A stretch of 64,000 bases of DNA from Psychrobacter sp. UBA6766 (GTDB taxonomy: Bacteria; Pseudomonadota; Gammaproteobacteria; Pseudomonadales; Moraxellaceae): the NCBI RefSeq assembly GCF_002453355.1, contig NZ_DKGQ01000022.1:8460-72459 (forward strand), written 5' to 3'. This document shows positions 18,723-28,986 of this stretch, piece by piece. Numbering within the stretch: the stretch's first letter is position 1; the number at the start of each line of letters is the position of its first letter. A program made the translations under genes and the position numbers. The notes beneath the pieces are model-generated. The model was not told the origin of the DNA. It saw only the letters and a program-made list of their open reading frames with translations, and ran no database searches.

Positions 18723-19919
18723 TTACTGATTGATTTTAGGGAGTGGAGAATTATTTGGAAGCTCTTGATTAGAACGCTCTTTATTAGAAAGTAATGTGCG
18801 AATGTCGCAGTCAGCACATACGAACAGGACATATATCATAACGAATGGATATCTATAACGAACCGCTGTTCCATAATTAAATACCACTAAGCCATATACA
18901 GACATGGATAAAGCCATAAATAGCAACCAAAAAGCAAGATTATCAGGGCTTTTCAACCACGCTTTACGAGTTATCAAAAACAAAATGGCAAGTACAAATA
19001 AATTCTCAAATGACTGAATCAAAGGTAGAAAGCCGCTCGCTTCCCACAAAAACGGTTTAGACAAGAAGTAAACACCCGACGTCAAACCTTCAACGACAAA
19101 CTCTCCTGCTCCAGAAATAAGCATAATTTCTTCCGCTTTGCCGCCATCTTCTACAAACATAGCCGCCCTAAAATGATTAATTTGAGGGATAGCTATCGGA
19201 GCAGCAAGCAGCAATCCAGCCAGACTAATTAGGCTTATAGTTACCGCTTTTGCTAACCCCATGCCCTTTTTGGCCACATTGAAAATAAAATACATTAGAA
19301 CAATAGGACCTAAAATAAAAAAGTTCTGGAATTTAATTAAGTATAAAGGAGTAATAAATAAAATACTTTTAAAGATCTTAGACTCACGCGCATAGACAAC
19401 CGTTAGCACCATAAAAAATAAAATCAGAGTTTCTCGCAAGCTTAGCGCTGTGTATAGAGCCATGCTTGGAAACAAGAGGTAAAACCATATTGATACTTTT
19501 GTGAAAATGTTTTTGACATACAAAACGAAGAACAAAATGATATAGAGAAAAGTATTATAGAATCCTAAACTAATAGGAGAAACTGGCGCTGGAAATGGCA
19601 ACAATGCGAGCATAGCACTGGCTTGAAAGACATTGTCACCCCCTATTAATGCCTCGACCAATCCTAGTTCTCCAGATCTTATCGCATTCACGCCTTCCCA
19701 GTATCTAAACTGATCGCCCATGTATGACGTACTGAACATTACGTCATTTAGAACAAAAGGCAGCAAACAATGTAAAGCAAGAACTACTTGATAGTTAGAG
19801 GGAACCTTAAACTTGTATCCAACAATAACAATTAGCAACACGCATATCAGCAGACTAGGTAACTCAAAAAGTCTGGTCCCTAAAAATCCATACGTATAAA
19901 TCCAACTTAGGTCTGACAT
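18723..19919 (-). CDS. Wzy-like polysaccharide polymerase (multi-spanning membrane protein)
   Basis: The 398-residue protein is hydrophobic with about ten predicted membrane helices and a charged cytoplasmic tail (residues 370-398). LRETLILFFMV and the C-terminal GTAVRYRYPFVMIYVLF resemble conserved positions of O-antigen/capsule polymerases. Sequence families of Wzy are very divergent, so the call rests on topology, weak motifs and position next to GT4 and the initiating transferase. Flanked by AT-rich gaps of about 200 bp on both sides. Confidence 0.7.
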   Translation of the reverse strand: MSDLSWIYTYGFLGTRLFELPSLLICVLLIVIVGYKFKVPSNYQVVLALHCLLPFVLNDVMFSTSYMGDQFRYWEGVNAIRSGELGLVEALIGGDNVFQASAMLALLPFPAPVSPISLGFYNTFLYIILFFVLYVKNIFTKVSIWFYLLFPSMALYTALSLRETLILFFMVLTVVYARESKIFKSILFITPLYLIKFQNFFILGPIVLMYFIFNVAKKGMGLAKAVTISLISLAGLLLAAPIAIPQINHFRAAMFVEDGGKAEEIMLISGAGEFVVEGLTSGVYFLSKPFLWEASGFLPLIQSFENLFVLAILFLITRKAWLKSPDNLAFWLLFMALSMSVYGLVVFNYGTAVRYRYPFVMIYVLFVCADCDIRTLLSNKERSNQELPNNSPLPKINQ

Positions 19920-20145
19920 TAGTTTGTCTCAATATTTTTAATAAAAAATTCAAATGACATGTCTGTTTTGGCTATTATCAAAGATAATATTGTGATTAGC
20001 CTATTGGAACATTCTATTTAACCTACTGGCTTTATACGGCTATGTTTTAAAAGGTATCCTGCTGATTGTAGTCTAATAACTATTTATATTCAAAATAATA
20101 AATATATTTATAATTTTGCTCTCTATATGAATCATTCCATATCAA

Positions 20146-22104
20146 TTACTGTGTCTCAAGCCAAGCTTGAAACATTAATATATTCCATAGTTGATCTTGA
20201 TGATTATATTTACCGCTCAGATGTTCTGTCCACATCCTACGTATGGGTGCGGGATAAAAATATCCTTGCTGTAGTAACAGCTTTTCATCTAGTAATGCTT
20301 CAGCCCAATCCCGTAATGAACCACGCAGCCAATCGTGTAAAGGTAGTCTAAACCCCATTTTGGGCCGCTCAATCAATTGGCGAGGAACACGACGAAATAG
20401 TACCTGCTTCAGCAACCACTTACCTTCACCATGACGTATTTTGTAATTCAATGGCATTTTCCAGGCTAATTCAACAATACGATGATCGAGCATCGGCACT
20501 CGCGTCTCTAAGCTATTAGCCATAGCAGCGCGATCAACCTTTACCAAAATATCGTCAGCCATATAAGTCTGTGCATCCATAGCCATCATCGCATGTTGAA
20601 AACTATCTGTCTGCGGCCAACAACTTATGTCGCTTATCAAAGTACTAGGTTCTTTTGCGCCTATGACTAATTTTTCAGGGTGCTGCCACTGACTGGTCAA
20701 TGACTGGTAAAACTCCTGTTCACTATCAATATTTAGCACACCGGCTAGTTTGTGAGCCTTATCACCCGGAGCATTCAACCGTAATCGCTCAGGTATAATA
20801 GGATTGAAGGTTTTAAAGATAGCATCCCAACTATTTGGCGCTAAAGCAGTCAGTGTCGACGATGCGAAGCGTCGCATTGGTCTAGGCAGTTTACGATTTT
20901 TATTCCAAACTTGCTGAGCCATGAGGTAGCGATTGTAACCTCCAAATAGCTCATCACCCCCGTCACCACTTAAGGCAACTGTCACATGCTGACTTGCTAA
21001 CTGACTGACTAAAAAGGTTGGAATTTGCGAGCTATCTGAAAATGGCTCATAATATATAGACGATAATTTCGGTATCACTGCTAAAGCATCTTTAGGGGTT
21101 ATATAAAGCTCAGTATGTTCAGTACCAATGTGCTTGGCCACAGCTTTTGCATTCGTTGCTTCGTTATATCCTTCATCCTCAAAACCAATCGTAAAAGTCT
21201 TAATTGGCCGTTCGCTTTGCGCCTGCATTAAGGCGACTACTGTACTGCTATCTATACCACCGCTTAAAAAAGCACCAAGTGGCACGTCTGATTGCATTTG
21301 ACTGCCAATACTCTCCATAAGTGTAGATTCTAAAGTATCTATCGCTTGCTCTGGACTGCCAATAAAAGGGGCTTCTAGCCCTGATTCAACGACAGCATTA
21401 AGACTCCAATAAGCCTTAGGTGTTGCTCTCTTAGCTGTTTCCAATTCTGCTAAAGGAAGCTGCAACCAATGGCCAGGTCGCAACTTGTTAATGCCTTGAT
21501 AAATACTATAAGGAGCAGAAATGCAGTTGTGACGCAATAGTAAAGTAATTGAATCACGATCGATGTCTGCTTTGAACATAGGATTTGCTTGCAGAGCTTT
21601 TAATTCCGAACTAAAGAACAAGCTATCATCTTGCCAACCCCAATATAAAGGTTTTTCCCCCATCCTATCCTTAGCTAGAGTCAGTAGTTTTGTTTGCTTA
21701 TCCCATAGAGCAATGGCAAACATACCTATCATCGCTTGTAGCGTTTTTTCTATACCCCAAGCTACGAAACAAGCGAGCATGGTTTCGGTATCCGAATGAC
21801 CCCTCCATTCGAGTAAGAAGCCCTCTTGATTAAGCTGTTGACGTAGTTGCAGATGGTTATATATCTCACCATTAAACACAACCACATATCGTCCACACAC
21901 AGAATGCATCGGCTGTGCGCCTGCTTCTGACAGCTCCAAAATGGCTAAACGCCGATGACCAAGCGCTAAGCCAATCGTTTCATCCAGCCAACTATCGCCA
22001 GCATCCGGACCTCTATGATAGAGGGTATCATTCATCTGCGTGATACAAGCACGTATCCCTATGTTACTTGATGGATCTTGGCGAAAACCAACAATACCAC
22101 ACAT
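20146..22104 (-). CDS. asnB: Asparagine synthase (glutamine-hydrolysing) family amidotransferase
   Basis: The 652-residue protein starts MCGIVGF, so Cys2 is the N-terminal nucleophile of the glutaminase domain (to about residue 210). The ATP-pyrophosphatase domain follows with GAFLSGGIDSS and VALSGDGGDELFGGYNRY. In polysaccharide loci such enzymes (for example WbpS of Pseudomonas aeruginosa) amidate uronic acids rather than make free asparagine. TviB/TviC in the same locus would supply the uronic acid. A second copy lies at 24936. The substrate assignment is inference. Confidence 0.9.
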   Translation of the reverse strand: MCGIVGFRQDPSSNIGIRACITQMNDTLYHRGPDAGDSWLDETIGLALGHRRLAILELSEAGAQPMHSVCGRYVVVFNGEIYNHLQLRQQLNQEGFLLEWRGHSDTETMLACFVAWGIEKTLQAMIGMFAIALWDKQTKLLTLAKDRMGEKPLYWGWQDDSLFFSSELKALQANPMFKADIDRDSITLLLRHNCISAPYSIYQGINKLRPGHWLQLPLAELETAKRATPKAYWSLNAVVESGLEAPFIGSPEQAIDTLESTLMESIGSQMQSDVPLGAFLSGGIDSSTVVALMQAQSERPIKTFTIGFEDEGYNEATNAKAVAKHIGTEHTELYITPKDALAVIPKLSSIYYEPFSDSSQIPTFLVSQLASQHVTVALSGDGGDELFGGYNRYLMAQQVWNKNRKLPRPMRRFASSTLTALAPNSWDAIFKTFNPIIPERLRLNAPGDKAHKLAGVLNIDSEQEFYQSLTSQWQHPEKLVIGAKEPSTLISDISCWPQTDSFQHAMMAMDAQTYMADDILVKVDRAAMANSLETRVPMLDHRIVELAWKMPLNYKIRHGEGKWLLKQVLFRRVPRQLIERPKMGFRLPLHDWLRGSLRDWAEALLDEKLLLQQGYFYPAPIRRMWTEHLSGKYNHQDQLWNILMFQAWLETQ

Positions 22105-22114
22105 AAAATACTCC

Positions 22115-22879
22115 TTAGTCTAGACGACCATGACGTAACCAACTGCTACCGGCAGCTGCTAACGCGATAAAAGAATAAACCGCACAAAGCAGAACAAAAC
22201 CACGAGCTTCGTCGTAAGGAGCTAATGCTAAGACCCCTGTTAAAGGCATCAGAAAAAACACCAGTCTAAAACGAATTCTTTGTCGACCCGGCATTTTTAG
22301 CAACCCTTTACTATCAAGATAACCAAAAAGACGGAAAGCAGCATAAATGATTCCTGCTGCTAGGGCGATACCCATCCTATAACGATCTTCTACCACAAAT
22401 ATCACTGGTGCCATAAATCGAAACCAGGCCAACCAAAGAAAAGTTGCTACCTTGAACCCCCGATCAACAAACATATTATGCAGAGCGAATACAATGGACA
22501 AGGCTAAAAAGAAACTCCACCATGCCAATACCCCTTGCATATTTAATACAAAAGTTAAGGCTATAAAAGCCAGTATTCGAAAAGCAATCCACGTAAGAAC
22601 CCACATCATAGGTGCATTTTGAGGACCGCGCCGACGTCCATCTTTCTCTTTACGCGCCGCGAATAAGTCATTTACAAGATAGCCGATCTCATACAAACTG
22701 ATAAATGCAAAGTATACTAAGATAGCTTGTATCAAGGCTTGAAACGGTGGGACACTACCCAGAGCCATCACAAGTATTGCTGCACTTAGCCACTCAAATA
22801 GCGCATGAAAAACCCAACTTCCATTACGTAAACGCGTATTGTAGAAGTAACTAAATGGCAATATATATATGATATTCAT
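22115..22879 (-). CDS. UbiA-like polyprenyl transferase family membrane protein
   Basis: The 254-residue protein has about seven to eight hydrophobic helices. Helix 2 ends in YEIGYLVNDLFAARKEKD, which resembles the first Asp-rich motif of UbiA-type transferases (NDxxDxxxD), though the middle Asp is absent. A second possible motif is FGYLDSKG. It overlaps the HAD phosphatase gene by one base. In mycobacteria and some nodulation clusters a UbiA protein and a phosphatase make polyprenyl-phospho-ribose/arabinose. That role here is only a hypothesis. Family confidence is moderate. Confidence 0.6.
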   Translation of the reverse strand: MNIIYILPFSYFYNTRLRNGSWVFHALFEWLSAAILVMALGSVPPFQALIQAILVYFAFISLYEIGYLVNDLFAARKEKDGRRRGPQNAPMMWVLTWIAFRILAFIALTFVLNMQGVLAWWSFFLALSIVFALHNMFVDRGFKVATFLWLAWFRFMAPVIFVVEDRYRMGIALAAGIIYAAFRLFGYLDSKGLLKMPGRQRIRFRLVFFLMPLTGVLALAPYDEARGFVLLCAVYSFIALAAAGSSWLRHGRLD

Positions 22880-23559
22880 CAGCTTAGCCTTATATAAGTA
22901 GCGGTTAATCCTGCCCAGCGCTCCTTATGGGGCGCTTTATGCAAAACCACATAAGCTCTCCTTGCACCACTTAATAATTCTCGATCTGTTATATTGTCGC
23001 TGATAGCATTGTAAAAGCTGCTACTCAGGTCCTGACCTATAAGATCACTTAATGCTGGTATTTTTAATCCAGTTAAATCACTTTTATAACGACCTGTTAA
23101 AACACCGTCATTACTCTCAAGCTCACTAGCAACAAACCTGACACCTAGCTGCTTTGCCAATGCCGAAACGATAGGCTGTAAACTGGCAGAAGCCAATATC
23201 GTGTGTTTGCCTTTTATCGCCGGTTTGATGACATCCCAAACAGCAGGAACTTTTCTATTCTCCAATAACCATTGTGCATAAATCTCTGCATTCAATTCGA
23301 GAGAGCTGACCGTATCGTTTTTCATCATTCTGACGAGCAGATGTTTTAAAATATGCTTACCAGAGAGACGTTCAATCGCTGCTACCCCCAATCGAAACGG
23401 ACTACGATGTGCGGTCAAAGCACGCAGCACTGACAAACGCCATTGACGTTCAGGCTGCTGAGAAAAATGTACTCTGAGCAGGCCTAACGTTGTATCGTCA
23501 TAGACCAATGTGCCACAAACATCTGTTATAAATAAAGTAGCATCTAAATTATTAGTCAT
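22879..23559 (-). CDS. HAD-superfamily phosphatase (SerB/HAD-IB-like)
   Basis: The 226-residue protein begins with motif I as FITDVCGTL, which keeps the nucleophile Asp and GTL but has Val-Cys in place of the usual acid/base Asp position. Motif II is LASASLQP, the motif III Lys is near KIPAL, and motif IV is ISDNITDREL. The small helical cap matches type IB. It overlaps the GT4 gene upstream by 4 nt (ATGA) and the UbiA-like gene downstream by 1 nt, so the three are probably translated together. The altered motif I may change its activity. Confidence 0.8.
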   Translation of the reverse strand: MTNNLDATLFITDVCGTLVYDDTTLGLLRVHFSQQPERQWRLSVLRALTAHRSPFRLGVAAIERLSGKHILKHLLVRMMKNDTVSSLELNAEIYAQWLLENRKVPAVWDVIKPAIKGKHTILASASLQPIVSALAKQLGVRFVASELESNDGVLTGRYKSDLTGLKIPALSDLIGQDLSSSFYNAISDNITDRELLSGARRAYVVLHKAPHKERWAGLTATYIRLS

Positions 23560-24788
23560 AGTGTCTGTTCCAGCTGCTCGTAAATTTTCTTATAACTTAA
23601 TGCTGCGACATGGAGATCTAATTCGGATTTAGCTCGCGCTCGGAGCTTGGGGCCACCCATTTTCTTAAGGCTATCAAGTGAGGATACGATATCAGATAGG
23701 CTGTCAGGCTTCTCTAAATCTATAACTGCACCTGCTTGTAGCCGAGTAGTCATATCATCTATATCACCAATTCCAGCATTACTAATGACGGGCACGCCTA
23801 CCGCAAGCGCTTCGGCTATCTTAGTAGGTGAGCTTGCCATTTTTGAATAAGCGGGCTTAATGAAACTAAGCATTAAATCAGAGCATCCTATATAAGCAGG
23901 CACTTGGTCGCGTTTGGCTTCATGCACATGTATCCGCGTACGCAAATGTGACAAGCCAAGTGCACTTATTAATGCCTCATGGTCCGCTCGCCAATCCTTA
24001 GTAATCAATAAAAAGTGCACCTCTTCTCGCTTAGTAGCCGCTTTGCCAAACAGTTGCAGCATTTCGTCTAACATATACCAAGTCCCCAAAGAGCCTAGGT
24101 ACGAGAGTACAAAAGCATGTTCAGGTAATCCTAGCTCCTGACGAGTAGCCATACGCTGCTTAGCAGTAGGTAGGATAAAATGCTCAAAGTCTGCACAGCA
24201 AGGAATCACGGTAATGGGAGCAGACATATGTGGCGACAGCTTATACAGTTCAGGTACCACTCGTTCTGTAAGAGCCACAATATGACTGGCACTCAAAAGA
24301 AGGCTGCTTTCTATATGCTTATATAGCTTAAATATTGAAGCATCAATGCTATTATCTAGCTTCCAAATATTGCCATCTACTCTCTCGTCAACCCAAAGAC
24401 CGCGCATATCAAACAAGACCTTTACGTCGGTAAGCTTACGCAGTAATGCGCCAACCTGCATGGCTTGATAGCTACGGCAATGAATCACTCCGAAACGATG
24501 TTTAAGCTGCAAATATAAAGCAACTTCATACATGCGAGATAAATCCCAAAGCTTGCCTAACTTGCCAAAACGTGTTGTGAAAGACAAAGGTGTCCACCTT
24601 ATGCCAGAACTGGCCAACTCTGCTTTTAATAACTCACCACCTGCCTTAAAACGTTCAGGTTTTTCGTAGCTTAAGATGTGTAAAGGACGAGGATGCTGAC
24701 GGATACTATATAAATACGGTAATATTTGACTACCGCCTAAAGGATCTAATAGGCCATCATAGGAGATAAACAATACTGAGTTGCTCAT
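23556..24788 (-). CDS. Glycosyltransferase family 4
   Basis: The 410-residue GT-B protein has an N-terminal GGSQILPYL glycine motif, a Rossmann-like acceptor domain, then LSYLGSLGTWYMLDEML and the EX7E-type region KMASSPTKIAEALAVGVPVISNAGIGD. No signal peptide, so cytoplasmic. Starts a tight group GT4-HAD-UbiA-asnB. Acceptor and donor sugars cannot be told from sequence. Confidence 0.88.
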   Translation of the reverse strand: MSNSVLFISYDGLLDPLGGSQILPYLYSIRQHPRPLHILSYEKPERFKAGGELLKAELASSGIRWTPLSFTTRFGKLGKLWDLSRMYEVALYLQLKHRFGVIHCRSYQAMQVGALLRKLTDVKVLFDMRGLWVDERVDGNIWKLDNSIDASIFKLYKHIESSLLLSASHIVALTERVVPELYKLSPHMSAPITVIPCCADFEHFILPTAKQRMATRQELGLPEHAFVLSYLGSLGTWYMLDEMLQLFGKAATKREEVHFLLITKDWRADHEALISALGLSHLRTRIHVHEAKRDQVPAYIGCSDLMLSFIKPAYSKMASSPTKIAEALAVGVPVISNAGIGDIDDMTTRLQAGAVIDLEKPDSLSDIVSSLDSLKKMGGPKLRARAKSELDLHVAALSYKKIYEQLEQTL

Positions 24789-24935
24789 AGATACTCCGTC
24801 ATATTTTATAGATATGTAAAGCTAGTTCATATTAAGAACCTAATACTCTCGTCTCGATGTCGTAAAATAGTGTGATATCTTTAGAAGCAGCTTAGTTTCT
24901 TAGAAAAAATCACCTCTAAATATTGATCGACAACT

Positions 24936-26819
24936 TTATCTACTGGAAACTCCGTCAGCTACATGACTCTTTATATTTTCTGAAAACCACATCTGAAACA
25001 TCAACAAAACCCATATTTTACTATCATCGTTTCTTCCTTCGTAAAATAACTCTAACAAATTAGAGACGTACACATAGTCAAAGACTTTATATTCGTTAAT
25101 CAGATCTTCAGATAGATACTCATCTAATAAATATTTAAGTTCTTTACGGAGCCAAGTGTTTATGGGAATGCCAAAACCTTGTTTTTTTCTAAGAAATAAA
25201 TCCTCAGGAACGTAACGACCTAGAATTTTTTTTAATATCTCCTTATTCTTTTTACACGAAACTGGTAAGCTTGCAGCAAATTCAATTATTTTATGATCAA
25301 GTAAGGGTTCTCGTCCCTCTAAAGACGCACTCATTGTCGACCGATCTATTTTAACCATTAAGTCATCAGGCAAATAACCCTTAAAATCTGAAATCATCAT
25401 TTTTTCTAAGTTTGATGTAGTAGCAGGTATATCTTTAGAGAAAAAATAGTCTGCTCTTATTAAACGCTTAATCTCATCTTTTGAAAAGACAGAATTTGCA
25501 ACTTTGAAGGTATTGACGATATCATCATGATCTAGCATATTCTTAACTTTTATAAATCTATTATATAACTTGCCATTAAATCTACTTTGTATAAAAACAG
25601 GGGTTGTAAATATATTAGATATTTTTTTTAATATTTTTCTAAATGGAACTTTAGATAGCCGCTCAAACCTTTTTTCCATAAGCACGTAGCTTGGGTATCC
25701 ACAGAATAATTCGTCACCACCATCACCAGAGAGCACCACTGACACTTGTTTTTTTGCAAGCTCAGAAACCAAAACAGTTGGTATAGCAGAGCTATCTGCA
25801 AATGGCTCATCGAATATCTTTGGTAACTTCGTGATAATTGCTAAAGCGTCTTCTTTGTTACAAATAAGTTCGGTATGATTTGTACCTAAGTATTTAGCGA
25901 TTTCCTTGGCATAGTTAGATTCGTCGTATTTTTTATCCTCAAATCCAATCGTAAAAGTATTGATAGGCATTTTGCTATATTTCTGGACAATTGCTGCTAC
26001 TAAAGAGCTGTCTATGCCACCGCTAAGGAAAACCCCTACTGGAACATCTGCTATCATACGTAGGTTGAAAGCTTCAATGATAGTAGCTTCTAATTTCTCT
26101 GTAATATCCTCTCTTGCCACTTGATTCTCATAAAAATTATTAATATTCCAGTAGCACTCTTTTACCAAAATCCTTGATCTAATATCATATTTTAGATAAT
26201 GTCCAGGAAGGAGTTTTTGGACAGTTTTAAATATCGTTTTTGGAGCGTGAATATATCCAAACTGCAAATAAGAAGATACCGCTTCGAAATCTATCTCTTT
26301 ATTGAAATAAGGATAGTTCAGAAGAGGTTTTAATTCACTTGAAAATATTAATGCATTATCGGTTTGAGAGTAATATAGAGGTTTTACACCTGCACGATCT
26401 CGGAAAATGATAATTTCTTGTTGTTCAGAATCGTAAATTGCAAAGGCAAACATACCTCTAAATCGTTCTACACAATCTATTCCCCAAAAGTGATAGGACT
26501 TTAAAATTACTTCTGTATCACTATTTGAGTCAAACGAATAACCTTCTGATATTAAATCCTGCCGTATATCCTTGAAGTTATAAACCTCTCCGTTGTATAT
26601 AATAGCTAGGTGCTCATAGAGCATAGGCTGATGACCATTAGAACTGATATCTATTATTGACAGTCTTCTATGACCTAGAAATACAGAGCACGACTCTAAA
26701 GAAAAAACCTCTATCCCTTCATCATCTGGCCCACGGTGTTTCAAGCTATTTAACATCTCATTAAATAAATTTGTATTGATACTTTTTTTATAATCTACTA
26801 TTCCCAATAATCCACACAT
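24936..26819 (-). CDS. asnB: Asparagine synthase family amidotransferase, second copy
   Basis: The 627-residue protein begins MCGLLGIVDYKKS with Cys2 as glutaminase nucleophile. The synthetase domain has GVFLSGGIDSS and VVLSGDGGDELFCGYPSY. It is clearly diverged from the copy at 20146 and much more AT-rich, so the two were probably acquired separately rather than duplicated in place. Its start codon overlaps the stop of the GT4 gene upstream (TAATG). Likely amidates a second uronic acid residue or a different acceptor. Confidence 0.9.
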   Translation of the reverse strand: MCGLLGIVDYKKSINTNLFNEMLNSLKHRGPDDEGIEVFSLESCSVFLGHRRLSIIDISSNGHQPMLYEHLAIIYNGEVYNFKDIRQDLISEGYSFDSNSDTEVILKSYHFWGIDCVERFRGMFAFAIYDSEQQEIIIFRDRAGVKPLYYSQTDNALIFSSELKPLLNYPYFNKEIDFEAVSSYLQFGYIHAPKTIFKTVQKLLPGHYLKYDIRSRILVKECYWNINNFYENQVAREDITEKLEATIIEAFNLRMIADVPVGVFLSGGIDSSLVAAIVQKYSKMPINTFTIGFEDKKYDESNYAKEIAKYLGTNHTELICNKEDALAIITKLPKIFDEPFADSSAIPTVLVSELAKKQVSVVLSGDGGDELFCGYPSYVLMEKRFERLSKVPFRKILKKISNIFTTPVFIQSRFNGKLYNRFIKVKNMLDHDDIVNTFKVANSVFSKDEIKRLIRADYFFSKDIPATTSNLEKMMISDFKGYLPDDLMVKIDRSTMSASLEGREPLLDHKIIEFAASLPVSCKKNKEILKKILGRYVPEDLFLRKKQGFGIPINTWLRKELKYLLDEYLSEDLINEYKVFDYVYVSNLLELFYEGRNDDSKIWVLLMFQMWFSENIKSHVADGVSSR

Positions 26820-27904
26820 TATTTAAGCGCTCCAATATATTGTTTCGCAATTTTATCTACTGAAAAATCAGCAGCACGACTCTTTAAAGCATTTATATTA
26901 TGTTGATCATTAAGGGATTTATATATAGTATTGGCTAAAGCCTTAATATCACCAACTGGCACTAACCTTCCATACCGCTCGTTTTCGAGTATTTCTCTTG
27001 GTCCTGACTGACAGTCGGTAGAAACCACCGGTGTACCAACACTCATGGCTTCAATTAACACATTGCCAAAGCCTTCGCAGTTAGATGAAAGAACGAGTAA
27101 GTCAGATGACGCCATCCATGCAGAGGGGTTTCTACTAAAGCCTGCAAAGTTAACCCGTTCAGCTATCTCTAACTTTACGGCTAGAGCTTTTAGATTTGCT
27201 AATAAATCTCCTTGCCCCAATATCGTTAGGTAAGCATCTTCTTTTTTAAGAAGCAGAGAAAATGCTTCTAGTAGCGCTGGATAATCTTTTTCCTTTTTTA
27301 AAGCCCCAACAGCGATTATTTTTTTGCCTTTATAACTTTTCCAATGCCTAAAGCCTTCGTCTTCTGCGCAAAGATCTGTATTGAGTTCTACAGGATTAAA
27401 TATAACGGTAATACTTTTACGTTTTAGCCCACCTAGTCGGCACAAATCATCAGCGACACCATCAGACACTGCCACTATCGCGTCAGCAAAAGGATAAACC
27501 AAACTTAAGCTATATTTAAAAAACCAGCGCATTGACCTGTTTTGCATCAAAGGAGCTTGAGAAAAGGTAGTATGATCTGAGACTACAACCGAGCCAGATA
27601 GTTTCGCTGATTTAAATGCGACAACTGCCAATAATGTCAAAGGCCACATGGATGCTAATACCACATCCGGCTTTTCACTTTTAAAATATTTTAATAAGGG
27701 CTTAAACACATAACGTATGCGATCTGCTTTTAAGTCTACGATTCGAATTTGGCTGTTTAGCTCTGATAAGAATTCTCCCTGAGCTTTACTCAAGATCATA
27801 TCAACGTTAAAACCTTGTTTGATAAATTCGTTAGCAAGCAAAAGCGCTACCTTTTCTGCGCCGCCACACCGAAGATCTGGTAAAAAAAACGCAATTTTTT
27901 TCAT
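26819..27904 (-). CDS. Glycosyltransferase family 4
   Basis: GT-B glycosyltransferase of about 361 aa from the ATG at 27904 (MKKIAFFLPDLRCGGAEKVAL). The frame is open 13 codons further, but those residues lack family similarity. It shows GGAEKVALLLANEF, VSDGVADDL, NPVEL, GALKKEKDYPALLEAF and SSNCEGFGNVLIEAMSVGTPVVSTDCQSGPREIL. The last resembles GalNAc/Gal transferases of the PglH/PglJ type. Cytoplasmic, coupled to the downstream asnB. Confidence 0.9.
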   Translation of the reverse strand: MKKIAFFLPDLRCGGAEKVALLLANEFIKQGFNVDMILSKAQGEFLSELNSQIRIVDLKADRIRYVFKPLLKYFKSEKPDVVLASMWPLTLLAVVAFKSAKLSGSVVVSDHTTFSQAPLMQNRSMRWFFKYSLSLVYPFADAIVAVSDGVADDLCRLGGLKRKSITVIFNPVELNTDLCAEDEGFRHWKSYKGKKIIAVGALKKEKDYPALLEAFSLLLKKEDAYLTILGQGDLLANLKALAVKLEIAERVNFAGFSRNPSAWMASSDLLVLSSNCEGFGNVLIEAMSVGTPVVSTDCQSGPREILENERYGRLVPVGDIKALANTIYKSLNDQHNINALKSRAADFSVDKIAKQYIGALK

Positions 27905-28046
27905 TATTATGTAGCCTTTTTTAAGTAGACTGTTGTCTAACAAAAAATGTTATATATTTCTTTTCTTACTCATAAAAATACTTTTTATAACTTTTATAAC
28001 CTTACTTATTACACCATTTTATAAAAACTATTTAGCTAACACCCAA

Positions 28047-28946
28047 TCAAACTTCAGAAAGCAAATCAATAAATCTGATATGCTCATTACTTTTTAAGGA
28101 ATAAGAAACGGTTGTGTCGATATGGTATACAGTCAATTCGTTATTATTAGCACTCTGCATATACTTTAATACCGCTTCTGCAGGACTATGCAATTTAACT
28201 GCTTTTGTATTTTCAAACCAACTCTCTTCCCGTGGATGCATGATATACAGCCCTACATCATCAATGATTTTCATTACGTTTTTTTTAAGCTTTACTTGCT
28301 GCCTAATGCTGAAATCTTGAAACGCGGTTCCTAATAAAATAGTATTGGTATTCATCGGCAATTTATCTAAATCCCTGTTATCTAACAGTTCGCTCCAATC
28401 CCAATCAAGATTGACCACCCTGTCTTTTTCTACGATATTATCTAAATCAGGGAAAACGGTATAATGACGCTTGGTTTTATCTCTTAAATACTTAGCTCCC
28501 CCATTAGGGAAAACCTTTTTAGAAATAAATCCTTTTACTCCTTTTCTAGCGAGAGCGTTCTCATTAAAATACGCTGAAGACTTAATCACATTGTATGAGC
28601 CATCGTCGAATGTATTAATCTCTAAACTAGGAAAAAACATATTTGAAAGTGCAAAAGGATAGCTATCAATGACGGCTAAAAAAACCTTACCGCTGGTGAT
28701 AAGCGCCATTAACTGTGATACGGTAAACTTTAAAAAGTTGACTGAAATCCTACTACTGCAAAATACATTTATAGTAAAAAAGGCATTTTTCCTAATTTTT
28801 TTATAAGTAGTATAATATTCAGAGTCATCTTCATATTTATTATCCAGATAACACAGTACTAAGATATATCTACTTGTTTTCTCTACATTTATTATTTTTT
28901 CAACAATTAAAGACTGTAGTCTCGTTCTTACGATAAACACATCCAT
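28047..28946 (-). CDS. GT52-like sialyl/nonulosonic acid transferase
   Basis: The protein of about 299 aa matches the glycosyltransferase-52 (Lst-type) layout. An N-terminal FIVRTRLQSLI segment is followed by the bacterial sialyl motif Asp-Asp-Gly in NTFDDGSYN and the His-Pro motif in YIMHPREESW. These motifs bind CMP-nonulosonates in bacterial sialyltransferases. It directly follows pseI, so CMP-pseudaminic acid is the natural donor. The ATG at 28946 (GGAG 8 nt upstream) is preferred over the GTG three codons earlier. Confidence 0.8.
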   Translation of the reverse strand: MDVFIVRTRLQSLIVEKIINVEKTSRYILVLCYLDNKYEDDSEYYTTYKKIRKNAFFTINVFCSSRISVNFLKFTVSQLMALITSGKVFLAVIDSYPFALSNMFFPSLEINTFDDGSYNVIKSSAYFNENALARKGVKGFISKKVFPNGGAKYLRDKTKRHYTVFPDLDNIVEKDRVVNLDWDWSELLDNRDLDKLPMNTNTILLGTAFQDFSIRQQVKLKKNVMKIIDDVGLYIMHPREESWFENTKAVKLHSPAEAVLKYMQSANNNELTVYHIDTTVSYSLKSNEHIRFIDLLSEV

Positions 28947-28986
28947 CTTATACACTCCAATATATTTAATCGTTCGACCGTCCTAC

